NCBI GenBank assembly: GCA_964636325.1
Contig: CAZWRV010000018.1
Span: 14,502-78,501 of the forward strand
Length of the DNA: 64,000 nt
Source of the DNA: CAZWRV01 sp964636325
GTDB lineage: Bacteria; Verrucomicrobiota; Lentisphaeria; Victivallales; GWF2-50-93
Direction: 5' to 3'
The stretch's first letter is position 1, and every line of letters begins with the position of its first letter. The notes beneath the pieces are model-generated. The model was not told the origin of the DNA and searched no databases. It saw nothing but the letters and a program-made list of their open reading frames with translations. This document shows, piece after piece, positions 53,386-61,694 of this stretch. Position numbers and translations under genes: made by a program.

Positions 53386-56184
53386 TCATCCTCTAAGCAG
53401 TCTTTCCAGTGTAAGCCTCCATAATTCCGGCCAGCCTTTCCAATCCCATGCGGCCACTTCTCCGCCTTCAGGATTCCCCTCTACGGTTCCGGCGAAAAGC
53501 GTCACCTTTCCTAGGCCGCACTGCCACTCGAGTAATACTGGATACCCGTCGGCTAATGCGAGGACTACGGCTGTCGGACGCCGCATGATCGAATGCCGCC
53601 AATAGAGGCGCGGCTTATCCCCCCATGGCAGCGGATCCAGCCCGGGGATCGGTTCGTCGGCGCTGCCGAAAAGGCGCTGCCAGAAGGACGATCCGCCGGA
53701 CGGCTCCATGCGCTGCCCGGCACAGGGACGGACGTCGAACGGCCCGCCCAATGTGGCCGGCAGGAGATCCTCCAGGTCCGTACCGGTCGTGAGCGAGTTG
53801 CCCAGAGCCATCGAGCCGCCGATCACCAGGAGGGAGCCGCCCGCCCGGACATACTGCGACAGCGCCGCACGCGCCAGCGGCGAGAAATGCGCCGCCCCGA
53901 GGTTTGAGAGAATCACCATGCGGTAAGCCGACAGCTCCTCGATTTCCTCCGGGAAGCCGTTTGCCCAGTCGAGCGATTCCACCTCGAGCCCCAGCTTCCT
54001 CAAGGGAGCGTCGAGAGGGTAGTATTGGCAGAACAGTCCCATTGCCCAAAGGACGGTTTTGCTCCCGGCGATAGTCTGGCGCAGATCGCCCGCGTCGGGC
54101 AGGCGCAGCACCCGGATCGGCACCGTCGGACGATACTGGGTCTGCCCGGCGCCTTCTATGCCGGCGTCTTTCTGCTCCCGCGCCCGCGGGTCGTTGAAAA
54201 GCTCCGCCGTGCGTCTTCCAGCACCGGCGCCAATTTCGAGCGCGGTGATGAAGCGCCCTGCGGGCGGGTCGAAACGGACGGTAGACGATTTCTTCAGAAC
54301 GGCTGACGCAAGTTCCTTGTTGTCGTAATCCTTAACCACGGCCCTGAGATCTGTTGCGCCAGGAGCAAACTGCGAAATCCCCAATTCCAGTTCAAACTGT
54401 CTGCCGACTTTCCTGAGTCCGGCGTGCACCGCCGCAGTATCGTCTGCGTAATTGACATCGGACAGAGGCACTGAGGCGACCCAGGCATAAGTCTGCCAGG
54501 CGCCGCCTCCCGGCGGAAGGCTCAGGCGCAGATAGCTCCATGATGTCTGGCGTTTCACCGGATCAAGCGCCCCCTCCTGGACGGCGCGGATGTCGAAGCC
54601 CCAGACCAGGGACGCCTTGCCTGTGGACGCGGCCATCCAACCCGCCACGAGATTGGCGGTGGTCACAGGCTTGGTCTCGGCAAACAGCGAACCGGTCTCG
54701 CCCTCCGCCGCCAGCCGCAGGACGGACGCATCCGCCCCCCAACTGTTCATCGCCGCCGGATTCGGCAGCCGCACACCGGCACTGGCGTTGGTAAGGCTCC
54801 ACGTCACTTTCAGCAGCCGGTCGTCCGGGCGGAGACTGAAAACCTGTTCGATTTTCACGCCATCGAGAAAAGGCGCGGCGGCCCCGCCGGTCACGGTATG
54901 GCTGAAGACGACCTCGCACCCGTCCGCCGATTTGGCCGTCTTGAACGGGATGTTCCAGTCAATGGTAACCGGCTGGCCGGGAAAGACGAGATTGAGCAGC
55001 GACACGTTTTCCCACGCCGCGCAATGTTCCTTGTCCTCCAGCTCCACGATGTGCCCGCCGCCTAGCGGCGACAGCGTCACGCGCAAGTGCGGATTTTCCA
55101 AAAGGACATTTTCTGAGGAGCGCTTTTCCCCCTCTGGCACGGTCATCGCGACCTTCGGAGGAACTATCCACTGATTGGCTGTCTTTCGCAGCTCGGTCGC
55201 CTGGGCGTGGGTGATCTGCCTGACAGACATGTCGTCGATGAAGACGCGGCCGCTCACCAGCACGCCGACCGAGAAACTTTTGCGGACAGGGTTGTCTACG
55301 CAGTAAATCAGATGGAGCTGGCGCCACTCGCTTGGCGAGAGCAGCACTTGGGCTCCGCCAAGGTCGCCAACGTAGTGAAGTTGAGCGGTACCCTCGCCCT
55401 TCGCCCAGACGGAGAAATCATACCAGGCGTCCTGCTTGACCGGGATGCTGAAATTGGAACGGAATCCGCTATGTCCCTGCGAAGTGTCGGCGGTCGGCCG
55501 GATCATCAGCGCCCGCTTGCCGTCGTGGACGCGATTCGGCAAGTTGGTGATCACCATCACGGCTGGCAGCCCCCATCCCATCCACGTGCCGATCCCATAC
55601 GAGTTCTCGGCGGGAAGAGCCTCGCGCGGATTCCGCGCCTCCCAGCCGGGGTCGTCCAGCAGCTCCTTGCCGTCCACGGCAATGTCCGCAGGCGGTCCAA
55701 GATCGACAACCTCGAAGCCGCTCACCGTCAGGCGTTGGCTGGCTTCGCCTCCCAGGCCGAATTCGAATCCGATTTGCTCGGCCTCAGGCTCGGTCAAGAC
55801 TCCCAGTTCCACGGTTTTCGGATCCGGAAACGGCTCCCCGAATTTTTGCAGCTCGCGCCAGGCGATCTGATTGCCCTTGGCGTATTGCCTGACGGAAGCA
55901 TACAGCATACCTGGGAGCGTTTTCCGGAAAGAATACCGGAAACGGAGGCTGTGGCCGCCTTTGACCGGAATCACGGGGGATTTTGCGCCTCCCGGCCCGA
56001 AAGCCATGCAGGTTCCTTGCTTCGAATCCGCCACGACCTGTCCGGAAGGCGTCAGCTTCCACCCGTCCAGGCCGTTCTCCCCCTGTCCCCACTTGGCATT
56101 ATAGAGAACCGTCTCCTCGGCCTCGGCGGCAAGGCACAAGACCATCAAGAAAGATATGGTGTGAATATGTATGTGGCTGCTCAT
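53386..56184 (-). CDS. Large secreted protein with mutarotase-like middle and amidotransferase-like C-terminus
   Basis: A 932-residue exported protein. Signal-peptide-like start MSSHIHIHTISFLMVLCLAA, cut near EAEE. Residues about 25-330 contain two carbohydrate-binding-like beta domains (LDGWKLTPSGQVV, WYDFSVWAKGEG). Residues about 355-600 resemble a galactose-mutarotase-like supersandwich (NPHLRVTLSPLGGGHIVELE). Residues about 690-930 resemble an amidotransferase-like fold (RMVILSNLGAAHFS, YVRAGGSLLVIGGSMALG). The last part is shared in layout with the 58774-60759 product. The bases before ATG 56184 are R4 repeat and contain no Shine-Dalgarno, so initiation may be poor or differently placed. 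Confidence 0.72.
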   Translation of the reverse strand: MSSHIHIHTISFLMVLCLAAEAEETVLYNAKWGQGENGLDGWKLTPSGQVVADSKQGTCMAFGPGGAKSPVIPVKGGHSLRFRYSFRKTLPGMLYASVRQYAKGNQIAWRELQKFGEPFPDPKTVELGVLTEPEAEQIGFEFGLGGEASQRLTVSGFEVVDLGPPADIAVDGKELLDDPGWEARNPREALPAENSYGIGTWMGWGLPAVMVITNLPNRVHDGKRALMIRPTADTSQGHSGFRSNFSIPVKQDAWYDFSVWAKGEGTAQLHYVGDLGGAQVLLSPSEWRQLHLIYCVDNPVRKSFSVGVLVSGRVFIDDMSVRQITHAQATELRKTANQWIVPPKVAMTVPEGEKRSSENVLLENPHLRVTLSPLGGGHIVELEDKEHCAAWENVSLLNLVFPGQPVTIDWNIPFKTAKSADGCEVVFSHTVTGGAAAPFLDGVKIEQVFSLRPDDRLLKVTWSLTNASAGVRLPNPAAMNSWGADASVLRLAAEGETGSLFAETKPVTTANLVAGWMAASTGKASLVWGFDIRAVQEGALDPVKRQTSWSYLRLSLPPGGGAWQTYAWVASVPLSDVNYADDTAAVHAGLRKVGRQFELELGISQFAPGATDLRAVVKDYDNKELASAVLKKSSTVRFDPPAGRFITALEIGAGAGRRTAELFNDPRAREQKDAGIEGAGQTQYRPTVPIRVLRLPDAGDLRQTIAGSKTVLWAMGLFCQYYPLDAPLRKLGLEVESLDWANGFPEEIEELSAYRMVILSNLGAAHFSPLARAALSQYVRAGGSLLVIGGSMALGNSLTTGTDLEDLLPATLGGPFDVRPCAGQRMEPSGGSSFWQRLFGSADEPIPGLDPLPWGDKPRLYWRHSIMRRPTAVVLALADGYPVLLEWQCGLGKVTLFAGTVEGNPEGGEVAAWDWKGWPELWRLTLERLLRG

Positions 56185-56224
56185 GTAATCGGTGATCAGT
56201 TATCGGTGGTCGGTGATCGGTACT
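56185..56224. repeat. R4-type (TGATCGGT) repeat abutting a start codon
   Basis: GTAATCGGTGATCAGTTATC followed by GGTGGTCGGTGATCGG lies immediately upstream of the 56184 start. It also supplies the last codons and stop of the four-helix-bundle remnant (C-terminal SPTTDN). Confidence 0.65.
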
Positions 56225-56465
56225 TAGCCGCGTCTTCGCGAACGGAACGAACAGATGTGCCGCAGAACAAATCAGCTTTGTCGGTCATGGAATGAAGCAT
56301 TCGCCCAATTCTTTCACATTCATCAACAAGCTCGTCGCGCATCTTTTGAGTCAGATATCCACAGTCCATCGCTGTATCAACCCAGTGTTGGGTTTCCATC
56401 TGCTCGCCGTCCGAATCGGACATTTTGCTTACGAAATGCCAATGCGCGCGCTTTCTGGTAAACAA
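56196..56465 (-). pseudogene. C-terminal remnant of a four-helix-bundle (S23/23S-rRNA-intervening-sequence type) protein gene
   Basis: The frame encodes HWHFVSKMSDSDGEQMETQ, then HWVDTAMDCGYLTQKMRDEL and ERIGRMLHSM, matching the last two helices of the S23/IVP four-helix-bundle family (usually about 115-125 residues). The N-terminal half, with the family's NIAEG-type motif, is absent: the frame ends at an R1 element. The only available start is a TTG next to that element. The final residues come from an R4 repeat. A truncated, non-functional gene lying between mobile repeats. Confidence 0.7.
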
Positions 56466-56476
56466 CTAAGTCTCTA

Positions 56477-56644
56477 GGTTTTTCCCTGCGGGAAAAATGC
56501 GCCCTTACGGCGCGCAGGTAGCTTGCGCGCGCCGCGCGCAAAGGGCAAACTCTGCATACGAGTAATGCTGTGTTATGTTGCTTGCGCGCGGCGCGCGCAA
56601 ACTACTTTTGGTAAAAACGTTTTCCAAGTCGCACCGTAAGGGAC
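56477..56644 (+). repeat. R1 element, copy 4 (168 bp)
   Basis: Flanked by TA at 56475-56476 and 56645-56646, exactly as long as copy 2 and nearly identical to it. It lies at the truncated end of the four-helix-bundle remnant. On the transcribed (minus) strand of the leftward train it would be read in antisense orientation relative to copies 1-3. Confidence 0.85.
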
Positions 56645-56670
56645 TAAAGCTATCTGCATGAAGCATATTT

Positions 56671-56700
56671 ACCGATCACCGTTAACTGATCACTTATCAC
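56671..56700. repeat. R4-type repeat downstream of the 58777 gene
   Basis: ACCGATCACCGTTAACTGAT followed by CACTTATCAC lies 14 bases past the stop of the 56714-58777 gene. Together with 56185-56224 it brackets the R1 copy and the four-helix-bundle remnant. Confidence 0.5.
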
Positions 56701-56713
56701 CTTTAACATCCGC

Positions 56714-58777
56714 TCATTCCTCCAATCTGAACACCAGGAGCGTGTGATAGACAAACGCCGGCACGGTCACGGCGGCCTTGCCGTCGGCGATTGTTGCCGC
56801 AAGTTCGACTTGACTCGGGCCGCCGCGGCAGAGGGAGCCGGTCTTGTGAACCCAGATACGCTTGGCCGGATCCTTCGGGTCGGGCTCCTGGACCGCCACG
56901 GCCGGTGCGCCGCCGACATCGAGGCCGCATCCAAGCTTGCTGTCGACGCCGGGCCGGTAGAGCCGCGGCTGGAGAGCAAACACCTTTCTCAGCTTCTTGC
57001 CTGCGGGAATCGAGAAGGTCACCTTTCCCGTGGCCGACGGCGGATTCTCCTTGCGCTTAACGTCCACAGTCTCGGTCTCCGGGACGTTCACCAGGTGGAG
57101 AAGGATGTCTTCGCCTTTAGGCGCTGGGCGGCGGTAGACGGACTTCTCCCACCATACCGGGCGGCTTGATTCGACGGTGAAAAGCGGTTTGGGATCGGCG
57201 ATCGCCCTGACGTCGCGCGCCCACAAAATGGCGGAGTAGCGCGTCATGAACTGAGTCATGGGCCAAGTGCCTTCCTGGTGGCAGTTGGCCGGGTGCATCT
57301 GGGTTGCCAGCAGCAGTGCGCCCAGGTGGCTTTCCGACGTCCATGCCCACGGGGTGGTGTAGCCGGCGACCACCGGCGTGCCGTAGCGTCCCGTCACGGC
57401 ATCGCGCTGCTGCGCATAGCTCTCGTAGCAATGCCGCCAGTTGCTGAACTCGGTGCCTGGCGCGTCATGATGGCGGAATTCCGCCAGCATGGCCGTCTGC
57501 GGCGCGCTCATCTGATCTTTGTATGTCGGGATGCCTCCGCCGTTGCCGAAGGCGCTCCAGAAGGGGAGGCGGTAGAACTCGATGGCGCCGTTGATCCAGA
57601 TGCCGAAGCGCGGGAACTCCTTACGGACGATCTCGCGGAACATCCGGTGGTTTCGCATGGAGATATGATCCGGATCCTGGCCGTGGGGCGCCGGCTGGCC
57701 GTCATAAGAATACGCCGGGAACAGGCAGCAGCCGCCGCAGTCCCAGAACATGCCGTCCCAGCCGAACATCTTTATCGACTCGATGACATTTTCCGCCCCC
57801 CACTCAATCACCTTCGGATCGTAGAAATCGATCTGCACATGCCCCATCTGCCCGGTTTCCTTAGCCGAGGGCGGCTTGGCCGCCGCAAAGGCGGATCCTC
57901 CCAGCTTCGGCATGCCGTTCCGCTCGCGGCAGACCCATTCGGGATGCCGCCGCGCCCATTCCAATCCTGCGGCGCCGTTGCTGAACGAGTTGTTGTAGAA
58001 TGTGCAGTGTATTCCCTTCGCCTGGAAATTCCTGACGGCCTCCCGGATGTCCTTTTTAAAGATATGGTAGCCGGCCTGTCCGGACCACCACTCGTCGTAT
58101 GGCGGAGCGTTTTCGGTGTAGTCGCCCGGCGCCCATGCGAACCAGTGCTGGAGTGTCGTATAGGAGGTGAACGGCTCCTCCTGCATGAAAAGGCTGTTGT
58201 CGGCACAGGCCTGACGCGGGAACGACAGCAGAATCATATCCATCCAGTCCGAGTTCACGCCGAAGAACTGCCGTCCGGTGTCCACCGCCTTGCCGTCCAC
58301 GAGCGCCTCGACGCGGATTTCGCGGCCCCAGCGGCTCTTTGGAACGGGAAGGGGGATAGTGGCCGCGGCGTTGCCCTTGGCCGGCACAGTCACCATGACC
58401 TCGGGCAATTGCAGCGACTCCTCCAAGTCCCAGAGCAGCGTCGGCTTCAAGGTCACCGCCACCTCCTTGTCGAACGGGTTGGCCAGCAGCGCGGCGGCCG
58501 TGCCCGCCTCGCCGTCGTCATAGACGATCTTGTTCGGTTTCAGCGAGATGATCTCGAGGTAAGGTTCAGCTGCGGACGCAGACCGCGCCACCATCAATAT
58601 GGCTGTCAGCACGGCCAGATTCCATAAGTTGGACAACTGTCGTTGCAACCTGGCCCAGGTGATCGGTGACCGGTGACCGGTTATCAGTTTGAACACCGCA
58701 TTGTTTTCACAGATTACCGATGACTGACAACCGATCACTTTGCCAAACTTGGACATAGAATGTTTTCTCATGCTCAT
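56714..58777 (-). CDS. Secreted glycoside-hydrolase-like TIM-barrel protein with a repeat-derived insertion in its leader
   Basis: A 687-residue protein. The leader is interrupted: basic start MSMRKHSMSKFGK, then about 26 residues encoded by an R4 repeat (VIGCQSSVICENN...GHRSPIT), then the hydrophobic core LSNLWNLAVLTAILMVARS, cut near ASAAE. A beta domain covers about 70-165. The barrel covers about 170-530: GIHCTFYNNSFSNGAAGLEW, then GWDGMFWDCGGCCLFP with Asp346 in the usual nucleophile position, FGIWINGAIEFY. A C-terminal beta domain follows. The style recalls GH66/GH36-like barrels; family not certain. ATG 58777 overlaps the previous stop as ATGA, with GGAGGGG just upstream. Confidence 0.72.
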   Translation of the reverse strand: MSMRKHSMSKFGKVIGCQSSVICENNAVFKLITGHRSPITWARLQRQLSNLWNLAVLTAILMVARSASAAEPYLEIISLKPNKIVYDDGEAGTAAALLANPFDKEVAVTLKPTLLWDLEESLQLPEVMVTVPAKGNAAATIPLPVPKSRWGREIRVEALVDGKAVDTGRQFFGVNSDWMDMILLSFPRQACADNSLFMQEEPFTSYTTLQHWFAWAPGDYTENAPPYDEWWSGQAGYHIFKKDIREAVRNFQAKGIHCTFYNNSFSNGAAGLEWARRHPEWVCRERNGMPKLGGSAFAAAKPPSAKETGQMGHVQIDFYDPKVIEWGAENVIESIKMFGWDGMFWDCGGCCLFPAYSYDGQPAPHGQDPDHISMRNHRMFREIVRKEFPRFGIWINGAIEFYRLPFWSAFGNGGGIPTYKDQMSAPQTAMLAEFRHHDAPGTEFSNWRHCYESYAQQRDAVTGRYGTPVVAGYTTPWAWTSESHLGALLLATQMHPANCHQEGTWPMTQFMTRYSAILWARDVRAIADPKPLFTVESSRPVWWEKSVYRRPAPKGEDILLHLVNVPETETVDVKRKENPPSATGKVTFSIPAGKKLRKVFALQPRLYRPGVDSKLGCGLDVGGAPAVAVQEPDPKDPAKRIWVHKTGSLCRGGPSQVELAATIADGKAAVTVPAFVYHTLLVFRLEE
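58660..58737. repeat. R4-type repeat inserted in frame in a coding sequence (78 bp)
   Basis: TGATCGGT (58660-58667) and ACCGATCA (58730-58737) are the ends of an inverted repeat with CGGTGACCGGTTATC facing GATTACCGATGACTG inside. Its length is a multiple of three, and the host frame stays open. Confidence 0.75.
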
Positions 58778-60759
58778 TTCCCCTCCTTGAGCCATTTAAT
58801 TGTCTGCGAGAGCAGTTTGGTCCATGTTCCACCTTTCCAAGCCTCGGTCTGACCAGCCTCGGGCTCGCCGTGGCAGGTGGCCAGGACAGCCGCCACGCGT
58901 CCCTCGCCGCAATCTCCCAGCACGAGGGCCGGGCGTTTCCCCGCCTCCAGCACGATTTTCGCTCCATTTTTCGGCTCTGCCTCATGAATCCAGAAAAAGC
59001 GGGCTTGATCCGGCCAGTTCACGCCCGCGACCGCCGGATGGTCGGCGCTACTCCGGGGTGCCGCGCCCGGCTTCTCCCATTTAAGGTCGAAAGACTCTGG
59101 GAAGGATACTGGCATAATTTCCTCAAGCACGGTTTCCCGCCACTGTCCCGATCCGTATGCGAGCATGCCGCCCAAGGCGATCAGGCCGCCGCCGTGGCGG
59201 ACGAAGTCGGCCACCATCTCGACGGCGAAATCCGGTCCGGCGGGCATGTTGGAGAGCACCAGGACGTCATATGCCAGCAGCTCCTCGTAGGTAGGCGGGA
59301 AGAAATCCCAGCCGTCGTAGAGCTTGACCTCGGCCGCCGGATCCAGCGCCTTGACGGCCTCCTCGATCCGGTAGTGCTGGGTGCAAAGGCCGTAGAGCAC
59401 TCCGACCCGCAAATGCTGGTTGTTCGGGCGGGACCAAGTGTCAGGCTTGAGGAAGGTTTTAACCTTTTTGGGAACGGGCGTAGTGTATTCCGCCACGCTG
59501 CCCGCGCCTTCGATGCCGGCAGCGGCGAACTTGCCCATGCAAACATATTCATAGCGTTCGCTCCAGTCCTGGCCGGCGGCTTCGACACGGACCACGATCG
59601 GTTCGGTGAACGGCGTCTTCCAGAGCTGCGCCACGGACGACGGGGTCATTCCCACGTTCTCGATTTTCTCAGGCGCCAGCTTTTCCTCCTTCTTGGAGCG
59701 GACGCCGTAGACGGCGACGTTCAGCGTCACGGTTCCTAGAGGCTCCATGGCTCCGGCCACCTGGTGCTTGATCTCTACGCCGTCGTCGCCAGGCTTGACC
59801 TCCACGTTGGCGATCAGGCGGCGGCTGGCATGCGCAAATCCCGTGAATCCGTCGACGGGGATCATCGCGTATTCGGTGCTCCAGCTCTTGCCGCCGGGCA
59901 GCGGCACCTTGTCCATGAACCACTCGGTTGTGCAACTGCCGGCGCAGTTGTATAAGGTCGCCAGATAATTACGGTCGAGAAGGAAGACGGCGCCCTCGTC
60001 TGTGCGGCGGTCGCGGCCGGCGGTCCAGCCCGCCAGCACCTTCCGTCCGTCGGCCGGGCTGTATTTCGAGGCGCCGACCCAGTCCTTGGCGTAGTCGTCG
60101 CCGCCCGGCGGGATTTTGCCGTGTCCGGTGTCGTCCATCCCCACCCAGTGGACGCCCTGGTCTGAGGGACGGTAATAAACGTCATACAGCCGGTCGCCGC
60201 CGTAGTTGAAGCACTGCTGAACCCACATGCCGACGTTTTTGCCCGTGCCTGTGGAGTTTGCGAAGGTGTTTTTAACCTCGACCTCGCGCCGTCCCGCCTT
60301 CAGTGTGATCTCCTTCTGAACTTTCAGGCCCTCCGTGAGCGGATCGGCCTTGGCCGCCGTCCATAGACGCAAGGTGACCTGCGTCTTGCCGTCGCCCTCG
60401 ACGGCATAATCATACTTGGTTTCCAGCAGCTCGCCCGGGTAGCCCTGATGCGCGAAGTGATCCTGGAAGAGTCCGGCGGTGTCGCCGTCGTAGACCAGCT
60501 CGCGGTTGGACTTCTTGATCAGGAAGCTGCCGCAGCGCCCGCCGCGGTCGGGCTCGAACTTCAGGCGGTACAAATCGTTCTCGATGGTCACCTGCCGCCC
60601 GCCCGAGGCGGTCTTCCCCTCTGACGAGGAGACTGCGGCCTCAGGGTTCTCGCCGCCAAACGCAACAGGGCAAGCCAGCAGCAGCGTCGCGAACACAATC
60701 AACGCTCCCCCGGAACGGAGATCGCCCGTTCCCCATCCGTCTGTCAAAACCTCGCCCAT
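58774..60759 (-). CDS. Secreted protein with amidotransferase-like C-terminal domain
   Basis: A 661-residue exported protein. A long n-region is followed by hydrophobic ALIVFATLLLACPVAFGGEN (about residues 19-38), a likely signal peptide. Residues about 55-330 are a beta-supersandwich resembling a mutarotase-like fold (ENDLYRLKFEPDRGGRCGSF). Residues about 430-655 are an amidotransferase-like/DUF1355-type domain (HLRVGVLYGLCTQHYRIEEA, YDVLVLSNMPAGPDFAVEMV, FVRHGGGLIALGGMLAYGSG). It resembles the 53386-56184 product in this part. ATG 60759 has AAAGGAGG at ideal spacing. The stop overlaps the next start as ATGA. Role unknown; likely part of the leftward glycan module. Confidence 0.74.
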   Translation of the reverse strand: MGEVLTDGWGTGDLRSGGALIVFATLLLACPVAFGGENPEAAVSSSEGKTASGGRQVTIENDLYRLKFEPDRGGRCGSFLIKKSNRELVYDGDTAGLFQDHFAHQGYPGELLETKYDYAVEGDGKTQVTLRLWTAAKADPLTEGLKVQKEITLKAGRREVEVKNTFANSTGTGKNVGMWVQQCFNYGGDRLYDVYYRPSDQGVHWVGMDDTGHGKIPPGGDDYAKDWVGASKYSPADGRKVLAGWTAGRDRRTDEGAVFLLDRNYLATLYNCAGSCTTEWFMDKVPLPGGKSWSTEYAMIPVDGFTGFAHASRRLIANVEVKPGDDGVEIKHQVAGAMEPLGTVTLNVAVYGVRSKKEEKLAPEKIENVGMTPSSVAQLWKTPFTEPIVVRVEAAGQDWSERYEYVCMGKFAAAGIEGAGSVAEYTTPVPKKVKTFLKPDTWSRPNNQHLRVGVLYGLCTQHYRIEEAVKALDPAAEVKLYDGWDFFPPTYEELLAYDVLVLSNMPAGPDFAVEMVADFVRHGGGLIALGGMLAYGSGQWRETVLEEIMPVSFPESFDLKWEKPGAAPRSSADHPAVAGVNWPDQARFFWIHEAEPKNGAKIVLEAGKRPALVLGDCGEGRVAAVLATCHGEPEAGQTEAWKGGTWTKLLSQTIKWLKEGK

Positions 60760-60774
60760 CGTCGCCTCCTTTAG

Positions 60775-60864
60775 TTCAGATTTCCGGCGCCCCGCTCTGA
60801 AATGCAACAAGAGTATTTCCCGCCATCATTAACCTCTTTTGAGCGGCGGGTCAGGAAATCTGAA
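60775..60864. repeat. 90-bp inverted-repeat element, copy 2
   Basis: TTCAGATTTCC (60775-60785) and GGAAATCTGAA (60854-60864) are perfect terminal inverted repeats, extending to GGCGCCCCGCTC facing GAGCGGCGGGTC. It occupies almost the whole gap between two genes of the leftward train, two bases from a stop codon. Confidence 0.75.
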
Positions 60865-60866
60865 GC

Positions 60867-61694
60867 TTACTGCTGCGGTTTTATATTGTTGTACCCCCAT
60901 ACGTCGGATGAGCTGTACAGCTCCTGAATGTGCTTCGAGTCCGCATGGCCGTCGAAATAGACCAGATTCGGACGCCGCTTGTGGAAGAACGGCACGGCCG
61001 GCCGCAATCCGCCTTGAAGATGCCCGTCGACGTCTGTGACCGAATTCATGCAATACGGCATTCTTGCATTGCTCTCAGGGTTCGCCCAGCTCCACAGCGG
61101 CTCGGCGTCCGCCAACGCGATCTTCCCGCTGGGATTCTTGACCATCACGCTGCGTAAGAAGCAGTTTGTCGCGTTCAACGTCTCGTAGTATCCGCACCAT
61201 CTGTTGTAACCGTATCGCGGCCAGCCTATCCAGTATGCGTCGCTGCGCCAGTTCGTGTCGGTGTATTTCGCCTGCGTATAGTAGCGCCAATGCCCCATGC
61301 CGGCATATCCCGGCCATCCAGGGACTTTCTCATATATGTCGGGGAGGACGGGGCATTCAAGGCCATATGAAAGATCGCCGTTCCAGTAGCCGCTGGTGGC
61401 CAGTATGCCCCACCACCACCTGTATGACGTGTCATAGTAATGGTTCGGCAGTATGTATCCATCGTGATCCATCTCGTAGTGGCTTATTATCGAAAATGTC
61501 TGGGCGGCGTTGTTCCTGCACGTCAGGTGCCTTGCCTGAAAACGGGCCTTCTGCAGGGATGGCAGAAGTATCGACGCGAGAATCGCTATGATGGCAATTA
61601 CGACCAGCAGTTCGATGAGCGTAAAAATTTTCCGTCCCGGAAAATTTTTACCGATTGGGAGAAGAAACGCCGAACCGGGAAAAATACTTCTCAT
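60867..61694 (-). CDS. Pseudopilin-like protein with type IV prepilin N-terminus (DUF1559-like)
   Basis: A 275-residue protein. Leader of about 23 residues ending NFPGRKI, then FTLIELLVVIAIIAILAS with Glu at +5; Ile precedes Phe. The soluble part is very rich in Trp and Tyr (YDTSYRWWWGILATSGYWNG) and ends with LVYFDGHADSKHIQEL, the family's FDGH motif. Aromatic richness would suit sugar contact (inference). ATG 61694 overlaps the stop of the regulator gene as ATGA and has CAGGAG upstream, so both are translated together. The same regulator-then-pseudopilin order occurs at 8164-10125. Confidence 0.87.
   Translation of the reverse strand: MRSIFPGSAFLLPIGKNFPGRKIFTLIELLVVIAIIAILASILLPSLQKARFQARHLTCRNNAAQTFSIISHYEMDHDGYILPNHYYDTSYRWWWGILATSGYWNGDLSYGLECPVLPDIYEKVPGWPGYAGMGHWRYYTQAKYTDTNWRSDAYWIGWPRYGYNRWCGYYETLNATNCFLRSVMVKNPSGKIALADAEPLWSWANPESNARMPYCMNSVTDVDGHLQGGLRPAVPFFHKRRPNLVYFDGHADSKHIQELYSSSDVWGYNNIKPQQ
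61621..61651. other. Perfect 14-bp palindrome inside a pseudopilin leader sequence
   Basis: GTAAAAATTTTCCG (61621-61634) and CGGAAAATTTTTAC (61638-61651) pair perfectly across a 3-base loop and encode, on the minus strand, the leader GKNFPGRKIFT. Related to the site at 53311-53341. Confidence 0.65.

Noticed and set aside
57278..58627. Rightward frame of 449 codons opposite the GH-like protein
   Set aside because: His/Arg-rich shadow of the minus-strand gene; continuous homology-like motifs lie only on the minus strand.
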